From assembly GCF_004379255.2 (NCBI RefSeq), contig NC_056046.1, positions 9,982,001 to 10,046,000 of the forward strand: DNA of 64,000 nucleotides, in the 5' to 3' direction. Source of the stretch: Salvia splendens. Taxonomy: Eukaryota; Streptophyta; Magnoliopsida; Lamiales; Lamiaceae. Positions within the stretch are counted from its first letter, which is position 1. Each line of letters opens with the position of its first letter. The notes under the pieces were generated by a model. The model was not told the origin of the DNA. It worked only from the letters and a program-made list of their open reading frames with translations, and made no database searches. The position numbers and the translations under genes were made by a program. Shown here in pieces: positions 47,315-57,959 of this stretch.

Positions 47315-48267
47315 GATACTGTTAAAACTCTTATTTTGTACTCCCTCCATTCCATAGTAACAGGGGCGTTTTTTCCATTTCCGTCCGTTCCATAGTAATA
47401 GAGTCGTTTCTAAAAAAGGAAATAATTAGGGCAGTTAATGACTAATGAAAAGATTTAATTAATGAAATCCCTTATTAAACTTAACATTAAAAAAAAAAAA
47501 TTAAAGAAATGGAAAATGAGGAACCTGCTCTCTCTCTCGACCTCACCCATTTGCAGCAGAACCACTCTCTCTCCATCTTAAACCCTACTCTCTCTCTCTC
47601 TCGGTCTCACCCAAAAATTCCATCAATTCCACCGCCGTTCTGTTCAGAGAAGAAGTTGAGGTTGTTGGAGTAGTGAATGTATTTATAGAAGTTTTTGAAC
47701 ACATTTAAATGTGTAATTTGTTTCTGCCGCACATTTTTTTGGTGGCAAAACTGGCGCCACATTTTTTAATGAAAAATTTGATATTATTTTGCGGGTCAGT
47801 TTCAAGCTAATTTTAAATTGTTTGCAAAACTGGCACCACATGTAAATACAGTTTGCAATTCCACACTGTCAATTCCATATACGCTTCATAGGAAATCAAC
47901 GTGTTCTATTCCTTTTATAGGTATATAAAATACCTTGGTTTCCCATCCTTGTTTGTTTAAGTTGCATTACAAATTGTGCAAATTATAATCATCTTAGTCA
48001 ATACATTGTCTCCACCATATAGCCTTGCAAACACAATTCTATATTCTCCACTCCAGATCTGTTACACATGGGATCAACATCATACTCCATAATAATCAAA
48101 TCCACAAATTTGAAATCAAGCCATTCCATAAGAAATCATTCCATAATAATTCCCCATACACCTACTTCATTACACAAACATTCAATTCAACAAGAGCCAT
48201 AATTCATTACACAAACATTGAATACAACAACAAGAGCCATTTTATAAGAAGTCTCCACTCTACACAT

Positions 48268-48362
48268 GCTAAACTATATTAGCAAAAATAGGCCAAACTA
48301 TATTAGCAAAAATAGGCCAAAATATATTAGCAAAAATAGGCCAAACTATATTAACAAAAAAC
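48268..48362. repeat. 24-bp tandem repeat, about four copies
   Basis: The unit AAACTATATTAGCAAAAATA followed by GGCC repeats four times with a few changes, inside the 2.3-kb mariner-type element. Confidence 0.8.
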
Positions 48363-48440
48363 CCCATTGATGTAACCATTTGGAGTCAAAAGTAGTTGCA
48401 GCCCTTGTTTATGGATCACAAGCAAAACTTGAAACCCACT

Positions 48441-49523
48441 TTAATTACATTTTGCAGCATCTGTGGAACAAGTTAGAAAATGAGATGAATATTCAGATTC
48501 AATAGCGCTAAATAATTCAGACAACCCTAAAAAACCCAACATTCAAAGTCATACTTACCTGATTGTGGTGAGATGAACATCCCAGGCCAATATATTGCTA
48601 GAAAATCCATGACAACTCTCTCTGAATTATAAGGAATCATTTTTTTAATTCGATTATCACCTGCCTCATAAATCTGTGCACAAATCTGCAATTAGACTTA
48701 ATGAGACACTCGTTCAACACAAATAAGAAACCCGAGTCTCACTAAAACAAGAGACTAAAGTACCTTTGTCGATGTGGGCAAAAATGACTGCGAGAAGTCA
48801 AATGAGAGTTCAGTCTCCTGCACCACCGTGTCAGTTTCATCACAAGGAGGAATCATCTCTGGCACCACCATGTCGGAATCGTCAAAAAAAACCATCTCCG
48901 GCACTACCGCGGTTGAGTCTTCGAACGGTAGAACGGTCTCCACCGTACCAGAGTCCTCAAACGGATACAGAGTCTCCGGCACTGGAGGAGTATCCTCTGT
49001 TATGCTACAAAACGCAGCAAACTGGACATCAAATGACAGGTTTGTTTTTCTATTCCCATCTCATTTTTCTTTTTCTGTTCCTGTTCCTGTTCTTTACATT
49101 TTTCGTTTCCTTTACTTTAAACTTTTAATTTATGAAAAAATGAGAAACAAACCTATCGTTTGATACCCAATTTGCTGCATTTTGTAGCACAGCTGGATCT
49201 GCGGAGGATTCTCCTCCCACCGGCACCACCGTCTCCGATTCCCTAAATGAAACAACTGGATCGGACCTTGAACCTTCAAAATCTGAACTCGGGGCGACAA
49301 TAACTCTTCTGAACAAAGACCGATTCACGTTACGCCGGAGTGGAGGGCTGCGGCTACGGTAACGCCAAGGGGGAGTATCCTGCACGATGAGGCTCATTTC
49401 AGATTCCATTGACAGCAAAGATGGAGGGCGATGAGAGGGAGAGAAGATTGATGAACTAGGGCACCGAATTCGTTTGGAGTGTGGCTGCTCAATTGGTTTG
49501 AATTTGGGAGGGGGTGTGCTCAA
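48441..49523 (-). CDS. candidate four-exon gene carried inside the mariner-type element, unknown family
   Basis: A frame-consistent model on the minus strand: 49523-49153, 49049-48764, 48685-48559 and 48460-48441. It would give 267 residues. The joins are GT..AG (AG/gtttgt, aatag/A, AAAG/gtactt, ttgcag/A, CAG/gtaagt, ccacag/A). Exon 1 is Pro/Ser/Arg-rich (RYRSRSPPLRRNVNRSLFRR). Exon 2 has acidic near-repeats (VPETLYPFEDSG, VETVLPFEDSTA, VPEMVFFDDSDM, VPEMIPPCDET). Exon 3 reads ICAQIYEAGDNRIKKMIPYN, then SERVVMDFLAIYWPGMFISP, which looks like real protein. I recognise no family or domain. The start codon at 49523 and the second exon's acceptor are guesses; exons 2-4 are the better-supported part. 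It could be a captured host gene fragment or an element-encoded accessory gene. Confidence 0.35.
48991..49199. repeat. internal inverted repeat of the mariner-type element
   Basis: The plus-strand segment around TGCTACAAAACGCAGCAAAC (about 48996-49047) matches, on the minus strand, TGCTACAAAATGCAGCAAAT (about 49145-49199), with the arms continuing to AGGTTTGTTT. The spacer is about 100 bp. Both arms translate to similar peptides (LQNAANWTSNDRF and LQNAANWVSNDRF), so the repeat is a duplicated coding-like segment in opposite orientation. Confidence 0.7.
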
Positions 49524-49662
49524 TTGTTTTAGTTGATTAAAATAAAAGGAAAATAAATACTTAATCTATTTAATTAACAATCCCACTTAAAACACTAAAC
49601 ATCCCTTTCTTATTCTCCGTGCCGGAAACAAGTGCCCCTGTTACTATGGAATGGAAGGAGTA

Positions 49663-49834
49663 TTAAACTGATTTCTATTGTGGTATACAATCCTTTAAAT
49701 AAGATGTAGATTATACAAATTAGGTAAAGATTTACCCTAATCACACTTGCCAATTACACGGTAATATCAATCAATTCCATAATTTCCTTGATTTCCTTCC
49801 TTGTGATTTGATCTTCTTTTATTTCTTTCCAACA
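49663..49834 (-). repeat. 3' LTR of the copia element, larger part
   Basis: 172 bp homologous to the inner part of 54537-54729. The missing 21 bp (TGTTAAAACTCTTATTTTGT and one more base) are found at 47320-47340, on the other side of the nested element. A GGGGGGAG polypurine tract (minus strand) lies next to it at 49835-49846. Confidence 0.92.
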
Positions 49835-52800
49835 CTCCCCCCTCAAGTTGAGTAGGGGATCATCCATACTTAACTTGCCCAATACCTCGTGAAAGTTTCT
49901 TGAGTCCACAGCTTTGGTGAGGATATCTGTTAGTTGGTCTTCGGACCTGACGAATGGTAATTCCACAATTTTTGCCTCGATGTTATCCTTGATGAAGTGC
50001 CGATCTATTTCAACATGCTTTGTCCGATCATGTTGCACTGGGTTCTCTGATATGCTAATGGCTGCCTTATTGTCGCAAAATAGTTTACAAGGACTTGAGG
50101 GCACCAACTCTAGCTCGGTCATTAGTCTCTTCAGCCATAGGATCTCAGTTATGCCGCTTTTGATCCCTCGAAACTCAGCCTCTGCACTCGACAATGCTAC
50201 CACCTTTTGTTTCTTACTTCGCCAGGTGACTAAATTACCGCCAACAAAGGTAAAGTACCTTGCAGTCGACTTTCGATCATTTGGATTTCCTGCCCAGTCA
50301 ACATCGGTATATCCATGTATGTCCATATGTCCATGCCTTTTGAACAACACTCCAAGTCCTGGTGTTCCCTTCAAGTATCGTACAATTCGCATTGCTGCTT
50401 CCCAATGAGCCGTCTGTGGTTGGTGCATAAACTGGCTTACCACTCCCACTGCATATGCGATGTCCGGCCTAGTATGGGACAAGTAGATCAGTTTCCCTAC
50501 TAAACGTTGGTATCTTGACCGATGGGTAGGTTCAGCCCCTTCTACTATCCTCAAACCGTGGTTCTGGATCATAGGTGTGTCTGCCGGCTTACAGTCCAGC
50601 ATTCCCGTCTCTGCTAGCAAGTCGAGGACAAACTTCCTTTGATTGATGAAGATTCCGCGTTGAGATCTTAGCACTTCTATCCCCAGAAAGTACTTTAGTA
50701 GTCCAAGGTCCTTCATCTCAAATTCTGAAAAAAGATTCTGTCTCAGCTCCTTGATTTCTTCCTCGTCATCACCAGTAAGGATCATGTCGTCAACATAGAT
50801 AATAAGGCATGTGATCTTTCCTCCTCTTTTCTTCAAAAACAATGTGTGGTCGGAATTACTCTGATTGTAGCCATATTTCTTCATTACCTCGGTAAACCTT
50901 CCAAACCAAGCCCGAGGTGACTGCTTTAACCCATACAACGTCTTCTTGAGCTTGCATATCTTTCCTCCCTCAAAATCTTCTGAAAAACCTGGTGGAGCTT
51001 CCATGTAAATTGGTTTCAGGAGTTCACCATGCAGAAAGGCATTAGTGACATCAAACTGGTGTAAAGGCCACTCCTTGTTGGCCGCAATAGAGAAGAGAAC
51101 CCCTGATCGTGTTAATTTTGGCAACTGGGGAGAATGTCTCGGCATAATCAACTCCGTAGGTCTGAGTGTACCCTTTTGCTACTAGTCTTGCCTTATATCG
51201 CTCGACCGTCCCATCTGGCCTCCTTTTTATGGTGAAAACCCACCTGCATCCCACAGCTCGTACACCTTCTGGCTTATCGCATACTTCCTATGTCTTGCTC
51301 TTCATTAGTGCTTTCATTTCCACCATCATTGCCTTCCTCCAATGAGTGATTTTCATCGCTTCCTTGGCAGTTTGAGGAATCTCTTCTTCTTCTTCTTCTT
51401 CATATAAGGCGGTTGTGAATGCCTTAGCCATCTCTGTGAGGTTGGCTTTCTCAAGATTCGCCACTGAGTATCTGCTTTTAGCCCCTATCTTCTCTGGACT
51501 GTACCTCTTTGGAGGAATCCCCCGAGTGCGGCGCTGAGGAAAAATGTATCGACCCGTATCCCGGTCAATGGCGGTGATCTCATCTGTCTCAGGATTGTCA
51601 GGTGTAATTGTACTATCAGAGTCAGGTTCGGGATTTACCTCGGATATCACTGGAGGAGAATTCGATTGAGGCGTGGTTGGCTGAGGAGGGTCTACAGCGG
51701 ATGTGACCTGCTCGGCGGTGACGCTAGCTTGTTCTGTTAGTTCCACCTCTGAGTTACTTAGTTGAGACACCAACCAACTTTGGGGTCCACCAATATCCCT
51801 TAGGCTATTTCTACTCTCCCCCTGACCCCGAAGTTGGGTTTGATAGAAATATTCACATTCAAGGAAGTTACAATTCATAGTGGTGATTATTCTCCTAGAG
51901 GACGGATCATAACACCTGTACCCCTTCTGATTAATCTCATATCCCAGAAAAACACATTTCACAGCACATGCAGAAAACTTAGTTCGCTCGTGTTTCGGTA
52001 TATGCACATAGACAGAGCATCCAAAAATTTTAAGCGGAAGAGTGAGAGGTTCAGGAATTTTTGTCATTTTTGAAAGAGTTTGGAGGGGTGTTTTCATGTT
52101 AAGTATTTTCGTAGGAAGGCGATTTACCAGATAGACTGACGTAGCTACCGCTTCGGGCCACAGGAATTTAGGGACATTTGAGTCAAAAAATAAGGCTCGA
52201 GTTATTTCAAGAAGAATTCTATTTTTTCTCTCAGCTACCCCATTCTGTTCCGGCGTATAAGGGCACGTGGTTTGATGAACTAACCCATTTTCCTTAAAAA
52301 AATCTTCCATGTCTTTATTGACAAATTCCCTACCATTGTCGGACCTAAGGATGGAGATAGTTTTTAGAAATTGTGTCTGAATCATTTTAAAAAATATAGC
52401 GAATTTTTCAAAAACTTCAGATTTAATTCGCAAAAAATACACCCAGGTCATTCTAGTGCAGTCATCGACAAACAGAAGAAAATATTTAAATCCATGATCA
52501 CCAGTAACGGGCGCAGGACCCCACACATCAGCATGAACCATAGAAAAAATATCTTTAACACGCGTATTACTGGATTTAAAAGACTGTCTATGATTTTTAG
52601 CCAAAACACATGACTCACAAGAAATGTCCTTAATATGCGAAAATTTTGGAAAAAGCAATTTAAAATAACCCGCTGATGGATGACCCATTCTCCGGTGCCA
52701 CAACCAAGCTTCTCTATCAGCAGATCCGTGAGCAAGCATCGCTGCGCCACCTTGGTGAGCTATCTCATCCACATAGTAGAGCCCTTGACGCTCAGTGCCA

Positions 52801-54458
52801 CGCCCAATTATCCTCCTCGTCATGATATCCTGTAAAACGCAGAAGTTTGGGTGCATCAGTAAAGTACAATTTAACTCCTTGGTCACATGGCTGATAGACA
52901 TTAGTTTATGAGACAGTTTAGGCACATAGAGACAATTATTTAGTTTCAGGTTTGGGGATATCTCGATAGTTCCACTCCCACTTACGGACGTCAATTCCCC
53001 ATCAGCAGTCTGAATTTGGCTTTTTGTTGCCCCATTAAAAATAGAAAAATCATTCTTATCATAGGTCATCGTATCTGTAGCCCCACAGTCAAATATCCAC
53101 TCACTTGTAGTACTACCCTGTAATTTTTTCGCCATACACACAATATGGGTATTTTCAAGAGGTGCAAAATAATTCGGGGTAATAAAAGAGATTTCGGAAT
53201 ATCTGGGGTCAATTTTCGAATTCCTAGTTTTTATGGGGTCAAACCTCCTATTAACATCAAAATGGGGTAACAATCTAGATTTATTGGTCTGGGGGGACTT
53301 ATTTGCAAAATTGAAATTAGGGTCAGGGTAAAACTCCCCCAACCCGTTACCTCCGAAGGACCCGCCGCTCTTTCTGAATTCGACGAGTGCAGCCTCTCCG
53401 ATTGCGCCGCCTCGGTTCTCCTGCCGGCCGTGAGCGTCGGTAGCCTCCTGGTTGCCCGCTCCGGCCACTGGAAATAAGCCCCCTCCATTTTCGGGTGGTA
53501 CACCGATTGCTAGCTTCGCTCTAGCTTTCTGGGTGTCGTCCCACCACTCCGGAAATCCGACGAGTAGGAAGCACGTCTCCTTAGTGTGCTTGTGCTTCCC
53601 ACAGTGTGAGCACCATAATTTCGACTTGTCTTGCTTGAATGGTCGCCGATTTGGGGATGTCGATGTGCCGGGTCGATGCGGCGGCGGCTGTCCTCCCCTC
53701 TGCTGGTTGCGGGCCGCGAAGCCGAGCCCGATTCCGCCCGATGATGTTGTATCGTTGGTTGCGACGGTGGGTTCGGTGGTGATTGCCGGCATAATCCTGA
53801 GTCGGGCGGTCTCCCTCTTAATCCATCCGTACGCGACCTCGGCTGAGGGCCACGGTTTGTCCTTAAGCACTTCTCGTTTCATTTGATCGTATCTCGGATT
53901 CAGGCCTGTTAAAAACTTGAACAATCGTCGTGTTTCAATGTACTTTCGAAACTGCTCTACCCCCTTGTCACAACACGTGACTGGCTGTTCTTGGCATCGA
54001 TCTACATCAATCCACGTTCCATGTAAGTGACGCCAATAGGTTTCGAGGTCTTGTTCTCCTTGCTTAACGTTCTCTGCTTTCTCTTCCAGATCGAAAAGCA
54101 AAAATGGATCGGATGTGCTCTCGAATGTCACGGCTAGGCTCTTCCACAGAGCCTCGGCCGTTTGATGGTGTGCGAAGTCGATGACGATGTCCGTCTCGAT
54201 GTTGTCTAATATCCACGAGAAGACAATTAAGTCTGTCTCCTCCCACTCCGTGTAATCGGCCGCCCCTGGTTCGGGTGGTGGCGGGTTGCCGTTGATGTGT
54301 CGGAGTACTCTCCTACTCCCAATCTGGATCTTCGTTAATCTGGACCACAACTAATAATTCGTTCCATTGAGCTTCACAGCGACGGTAACATTTTTGCTTA
54401 CCCTCGGCTTATGATCATCTGAAAGTTTGGGGGGTTTGGTTTTGTCGTCGTCGGCCAT
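49754..54458 (-). pseudogene. copia Gag-Pol polyprotein with two stops and a frameshift
   Basis: The natural start is the ATG at 54458 (MADDDKTKPPKLSDDHKPRV). The frame is broken by TAG at 54351-54353, TAG at 51288-51290 (in the segment before [11 protein letters not shown]) and one extra base in a four-C run at 51100-51103. The order of domains is: Gag (SWILDNIETDIVIDF onwards); a CX2CX4HX4C zinc knuckle (CSHCGKHKHTKETC); a protease whose usual D-S/T-G is D-C-G (WIFDCGATDTM); the Gag-pre-integrase (LWHRRMGHPSAGYF); integrase (HADVWGP, SDNGREFVN, PEQNGVAERKNR); reverse transcriptase ([12 protein letters not shown], catalytic YVDDMILTG); and RNase H (GYTDVDWAGNPNDRKST, near SSAEAEFRGI). The order integrase before reverse transcriptase defines Ty1/copia. 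The 3' portion overlaps the start of the 3' LTR region, as is common. Confidence 0.93.
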
Positions 54459-54520
54459 GGCTTTGACTCTGCCTAAGGTCGAGATTGGTTATAGGGCTGT
54501 GATGAATTTTTTTTTCTGAA

Positions 54521-54536
54521 CCTGGCTCTGATACCA
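54521..54536 (-). other. primer binding site, tRNA-iMet
   Basis: TGGTATCAGAGCCAGG on the minus strand, overlapping the inner LTR edge by two or three bases. It is complementary to the 3' end of plant initiator-Met tRNA. Confidence 0.9.
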
Positions 54537-54729
54537 TGTTAAAACTCTTATTTTGTATTAAACTGATTTCTACTGTGGTATACAATCCTTTAAATAGGAT
54601 GTAGATTATACAAATTAGGTAAAGATTTACCCTAATCACACTTGCCAATTACACGGTAATATCAATCAATTCCATAATTTCCTTGACTTTCTTCCTTGTG
54701 ATTTGATCTTCTTTTATTTCTTTCCAACA
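54537..54729 (-). repeat. 5' LTR of the copia element
   Basis: 193 bp beginning TGTTAAAACTC and ending TTTCCAACA on the plus strand, followed by the duplication GATAC. Confidence 0.93.
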
Positions 54730-54734
54730 GATAC

Positions 54735-56990
54735 CATGAGATATTTAATGGTGGATAAAGAATATAAAATAAACTGAAATAGCTTAACTTACAAACAGTT
54801 GAACGTACTAAATTGTCGAAGTTGAGCCGGTGAAATTATTAATACAGTAAGAATTTATACTTCTAATGGTATACAACCATTTAGTTAAAAATTAAATATA
54901 TACGTTTAATAAAATGAAAATGTAAAATGTATTGATTCCCTCAGAAGTTAAAGCCCAATCTCTTTCTTGGGCCTTCAACTGACTTTTGTTGGCCTTACAC
55001 CGAACACGTATTTGAGGGCCTTTTGTGGGGAAATACTACTCTTGCATCGTCTATTTCGTACATATTTTTACCTAGCTTATATCGTAAGAACCATTGAATG
55101 CAAACTTATTTAGTAGTGAATGATAGGTTGAATTTCATATTACTCCACATTTTATCAACTACGTTTTTAGCACATTGCGAATGATTTATTTATTTGGGCT
55201 CATGGGCTAATTAATTTGATTTATCATAATAAAGTCCAACATTGGGACCAGTCCCATGCCCATTAATTAAAATTTTCTTTATATAGTCTACTACTCCATT
55301 TAATATGTAAATAATGTCGACTGTCGAGTTAATTAATGCTAATTGAAGCTTGAGGTGCACTATGGTCCATCGAAATGCACGGTGAAATACGTCAATTAGA
55401 TTGTACTAATACGTAAATGAAACAAAATTTGGGGTTTTAGATTTTGAGTTGCAGTTAGCACGTAAGGACAGGGACAATTAGAGGTATCGAACTTCAAAAG
55501 TACGTACTCCGTATTAATTAATTTTGACTTTTGATGTCGGATTAAGTGTGAATCTTAGCTCCGAACTTGTGTAAATATTAGGAGAGACAGATTATGCTAC
55601 ACGTACCAAATGATTGACATATTATATAGTATTACTACAATGTTTAAAAAATTTAGTCTAATTTGTATAAGTTCGAGATGTTATATTAATATGAGATTAG
55701 GCCAGAATTCAAGTTAAGTAATTAAAATAGACAAACTCTGTTGGCATGCATCATTAGTGCGTAGCTAGATTTTTATTAATCAAGGCGCAAGAAAAATTAG
55801 TTGTGAATCAAGTAGCTAGTTTGAAGTTTAAATTAACCCTAATTAGAGAGAGAAAGAGAGATGGTCAAAGAAAGCTATGGGCTTAAAATGGTAGTAACGC
55901 AAGATAAATACTGATTCAAATAATTGACCTAGCACATAGGGTTTTAATTAGAGGTTAGCTATCAACTTCATTTTTTTATTAGCAGCCTCACCGTAAAATC
56001 CTGACCGTCCATCGCTGCAACTAAATGCTCCACTATCAATTGTGCATTATTTGGAATATGTCTAAAATGATCATCAAACTTTAATAGAAATAAATAATAT
56101 CGAACCTTGCACTATTAACATGCATAAGCTAGCTGCTGATTGTTTTCAATATGCGAAGACCGGTTAAAATGACGAGTCTAACTTTTTGACCCATTTATGG
56201 CAGTATTATTTTTCATTCATTATACTTCTTTGAAGTATAAATGGCTAAAAATTTATTAACTGTTTCAAATAATATACTGTCCTTAGTTTCTTTCTACTCT
56301 AAAATAATTATAGATTATTAATTACTTGTATAATCTTAAAAATAAAAATTGTTTAAACGCTTAACGGGTATATTTTGAAAGATGATCACATAAGTACTGA
56401 TTGTCTGATTTTTTTGAAAGTTTGAAATTTACCAAGTATCACTAATGTTCTCATTCTATGTGGGAAGAAAAATCAAATTGACAAAAAAATAGAAACTTGA
56501 TGCTCAATTTCGTTGTCCTCTTCGATTTAAGTATAAATTGCCATGTGTATATGCAAGCACGAGTGTTATTGATCCTGGTCTCCTATCTCCGAACCCAGAA
56601 ACCAAAGTATTGATCAAGGACTCCTATTATTATTAGGGTTAATTTATTAAATTACTACTCCATATGATTACTAAATTATGATATTTTCATCAAATTAATT
56701 AGTTACTAAATGATCTCCCGTTAATTTCACAAATTATTGTGTTTTTCTGATTTGTGTGTATATATATATAATATACTGCAACCCCACCCCACCAATAGCA
56801 CCCTTCTCCATCAATAGCTTATACTAGCACCACAGCATTGAAATACATATGTATTTTTCAGTAGTTAAAGCCACGTTAAATGCCCCAACTTCCATTTCTC
56901 TCTCATTCCCTCTTCTTCAACATCATCATCATCATCTCTCCTCAGTTCTTCCGAGTTAGATCTCTCCTTTAAAACCCCGCCACCAAATCC
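54735..56990. other. intergenic, upstream region of the TCP gene
   Basis: AT-rich DNA with no supported gene. The last 300 bp has a TATATATATATAATATA stretch near 56758-56774 and a pyrimidine-rich leader with ATCATC repeats near 56920-56940, plausible promoter and 5' UTR of the TCP gene. Confidence 0.45.
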
Positions 56991-57032
56991 GAAAAAGACA
57001 ATAATTGTTGCATTTACAATCCCAATTGAAAA

Positions 57033-57950
57033 ATGTTCCCCTCACCCAACTGCAACAACTCCTTGCTCAAAACAAGGCCATCATTATCCTCACCATCACC
57101 ATCCTCTTTCCCCTTTGATCAAAATCCTAACCTTAAACACGACAACATCCTCTTCAACTTCCCCTCTCCCTTCCTCGACGAGAACGAATCGCCCTTGGAT
57201 CAAATCTTTTACCAAAGCCACCTCGCCGAGAAGTTGAAAACCGATCATGATCAGATCCCCACTCCTCCTCCTCCGAGGCGGAGGAAGGCCGGGAAGAAGG
57301 ACCGGCACAGCAAGATATGCACGGCGCAGGGGATCAGGGATAGGAGAATGCGCCTCTCTCTGCAAGTAGCTCGGAAATTCTTCGATCTTCAAGATATGCT
57401 CGGCTATGACAAAGCCAGCAAGACCATAGAGTGGCTCTTCACGCAGTCGAACAAGGCGATTAAGGAGCTCCACTCGCCTCCTCCTCCTCCTCCTCCTCCT
57501 CTGCTGCTTCCAAACAACAGCGACGTGAAGAGCGAGTCCGAGTGCGAAGATCAATCCGGAATCGAGGAGATCAACTCCAACGCTGTCGCTCCGACCACTG
57601 CGGATCGGGCCAAGGCCTCGAGGGAGAAGGCGAGGGAGAGGGCGAGGTGTCGGACGCGAGAGAAAATGCTGGTGAAACGCCTCCGTTTGTGTGGAAACCC
57701 TAATCCATTTGAAGGAGGAGATGAAGGGCTCAATTCGGAAATTAGGGTTTCTCAGCCCGACGTGGGAATGATTGACAAGTTTTTGGGGAATTCTGAGTAT
57801 CACTGCGCAGTGTCGGATCCGAGTTTGGTTGGATATATTGGGAATTGGGATGTGTTATCGAATTGCTTTCACTATTCGGTTGGGAATCTTGTTTCTACTG
57901 CAGGTAATCTTAACTCACTTTTCTCCTCTCCCACGCCAGAATTTCCATGA
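57033..57950 (+). CDS. TCP12: CYC/TB1-class TCP transcription factor (TCP12/BRC2-like)
   Basis: 305 residues. The TCP bHLH-like domain is at about residues 86-146: [60 protein letters not shown]. The shortened basic region with the CYC/TB1 (class II) pattern is clear. An R domain, the mark of the CYC/TB1 clade, is at about 192-209 ([18 protein letters not shown]). A run of nine prolines follows the TCP domain. Proteins of this clade repress axillary bud outgrowth or shape flower symmetry. [11 protein letters not shown] and [10 protein letters not shown], together with a CLE gene on one side and a bHLH30-type gene on the other, favour the TCP12 (CYC3) branch over BRC1 or CYC2, but a tree is needed to settle it. 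Members often have a short 3' intron; a GTAATC after TCTACTGCAG (57903) could be a donor, in which case the last 15 residues would differ. Confidence 0.88.
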   Translation: MFPSPNCNNSLLKTRPSLSSPSPSSFPFDQNPNLKHDNILFNFPSPFLDENESPLDQIFYQSHLAEKLKTDHDQIPTPPPPRRRKAGKKDRHSKICTAQGIRDRRMRLSLQVARKFFDLQDMLGYDKASKTIEWLFTQSNKAIKELHSPPPPPPPPLLLPNNSDVKSESECEDQSGIEEINSNAVAPTTADRAKASREKARERARCRTREKMLVKRLRLCGNPNPFEGGDEGLNSEIRVSQPDVGMIDKFLGNSEYHCAVSDPSLVGYIGNWDVLSNCFHYSVGNLVSTAGNLNSLFSSPTPEFP

Positions 57951-57959
57951 TAATTTAGC

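Larger units (their letters stand above)
47341..49660. mobile_element. 2.3-kb element with Stowaway/mariner-type ends
   Basis: 2320 bp inserted at a TA (47339-47340 and 49661-49662) in the copia LTR. Terminal inverted repeats start CTCCCTCCATTCCATAGTAA and continue CAGGGGC. The right end is the inverse, with one mismatch in the first 27 bases. Such ends and a TA duplication define the plant mariner/Stowaway group. No DDD transposase frame is visible, so the element is non-autonomous, yet it is far longer than an ordinary Stowaway MITE. It holds a possible spliced gene, a 24-bp tandem repeat and an internal inverted repeat. Confidence 0.88.
47320..54729 (-). mobile_element. Ty1/copia LTR retrotransposon with a 2.3-kb element in one LTR
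   Basis: Target duplication GATAC at 47315-47319 and 54730-54734. The 5' LTR (minus-strand sense) is 54537-54729, 193 bp. The 3' LTR is split: 47320-47340 and 49663-49834, also 193 bp when the insert is removed. TG..CA ends are intact. A perfect tRNA-iMet primer site and a polypurine tract are present. The two LTRs differ at about four positions by eye, so the element is young but older than the chromovirus at 1.4 kb. Without the insert it is about 5.1 kb. The short LTRs would suit an Ale/Retrofit-like lineage, but this is only inference. Confidence 0.94.

Noticed and set aside
47525..47605. CTCTCTCT-rich stretch as a 5' UTR of a plus-strand gene
   Set aside because: No plus-strand coding frame with protein-like content follows within the element. 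It is treated as a microsatellite.
51288..54350. Start of the copia frame at 54350
   Set aside because: It begins at a TTG right after a TAG. The natural ATG is upstream at 54458, so the frame is one broken gene rather than a shorter intact one.
57096..57803. 235-codon frame on the minus strand
   Set aside because: It is the antisense of the TCP gene and has no domain.
57904..57939. 36-nt intron at the end of the TCP gene (GTAATC to CGCCAG)
   Set aside because: Too short for a plant intron. A donor at this point with a more distant acceptor is still possible.
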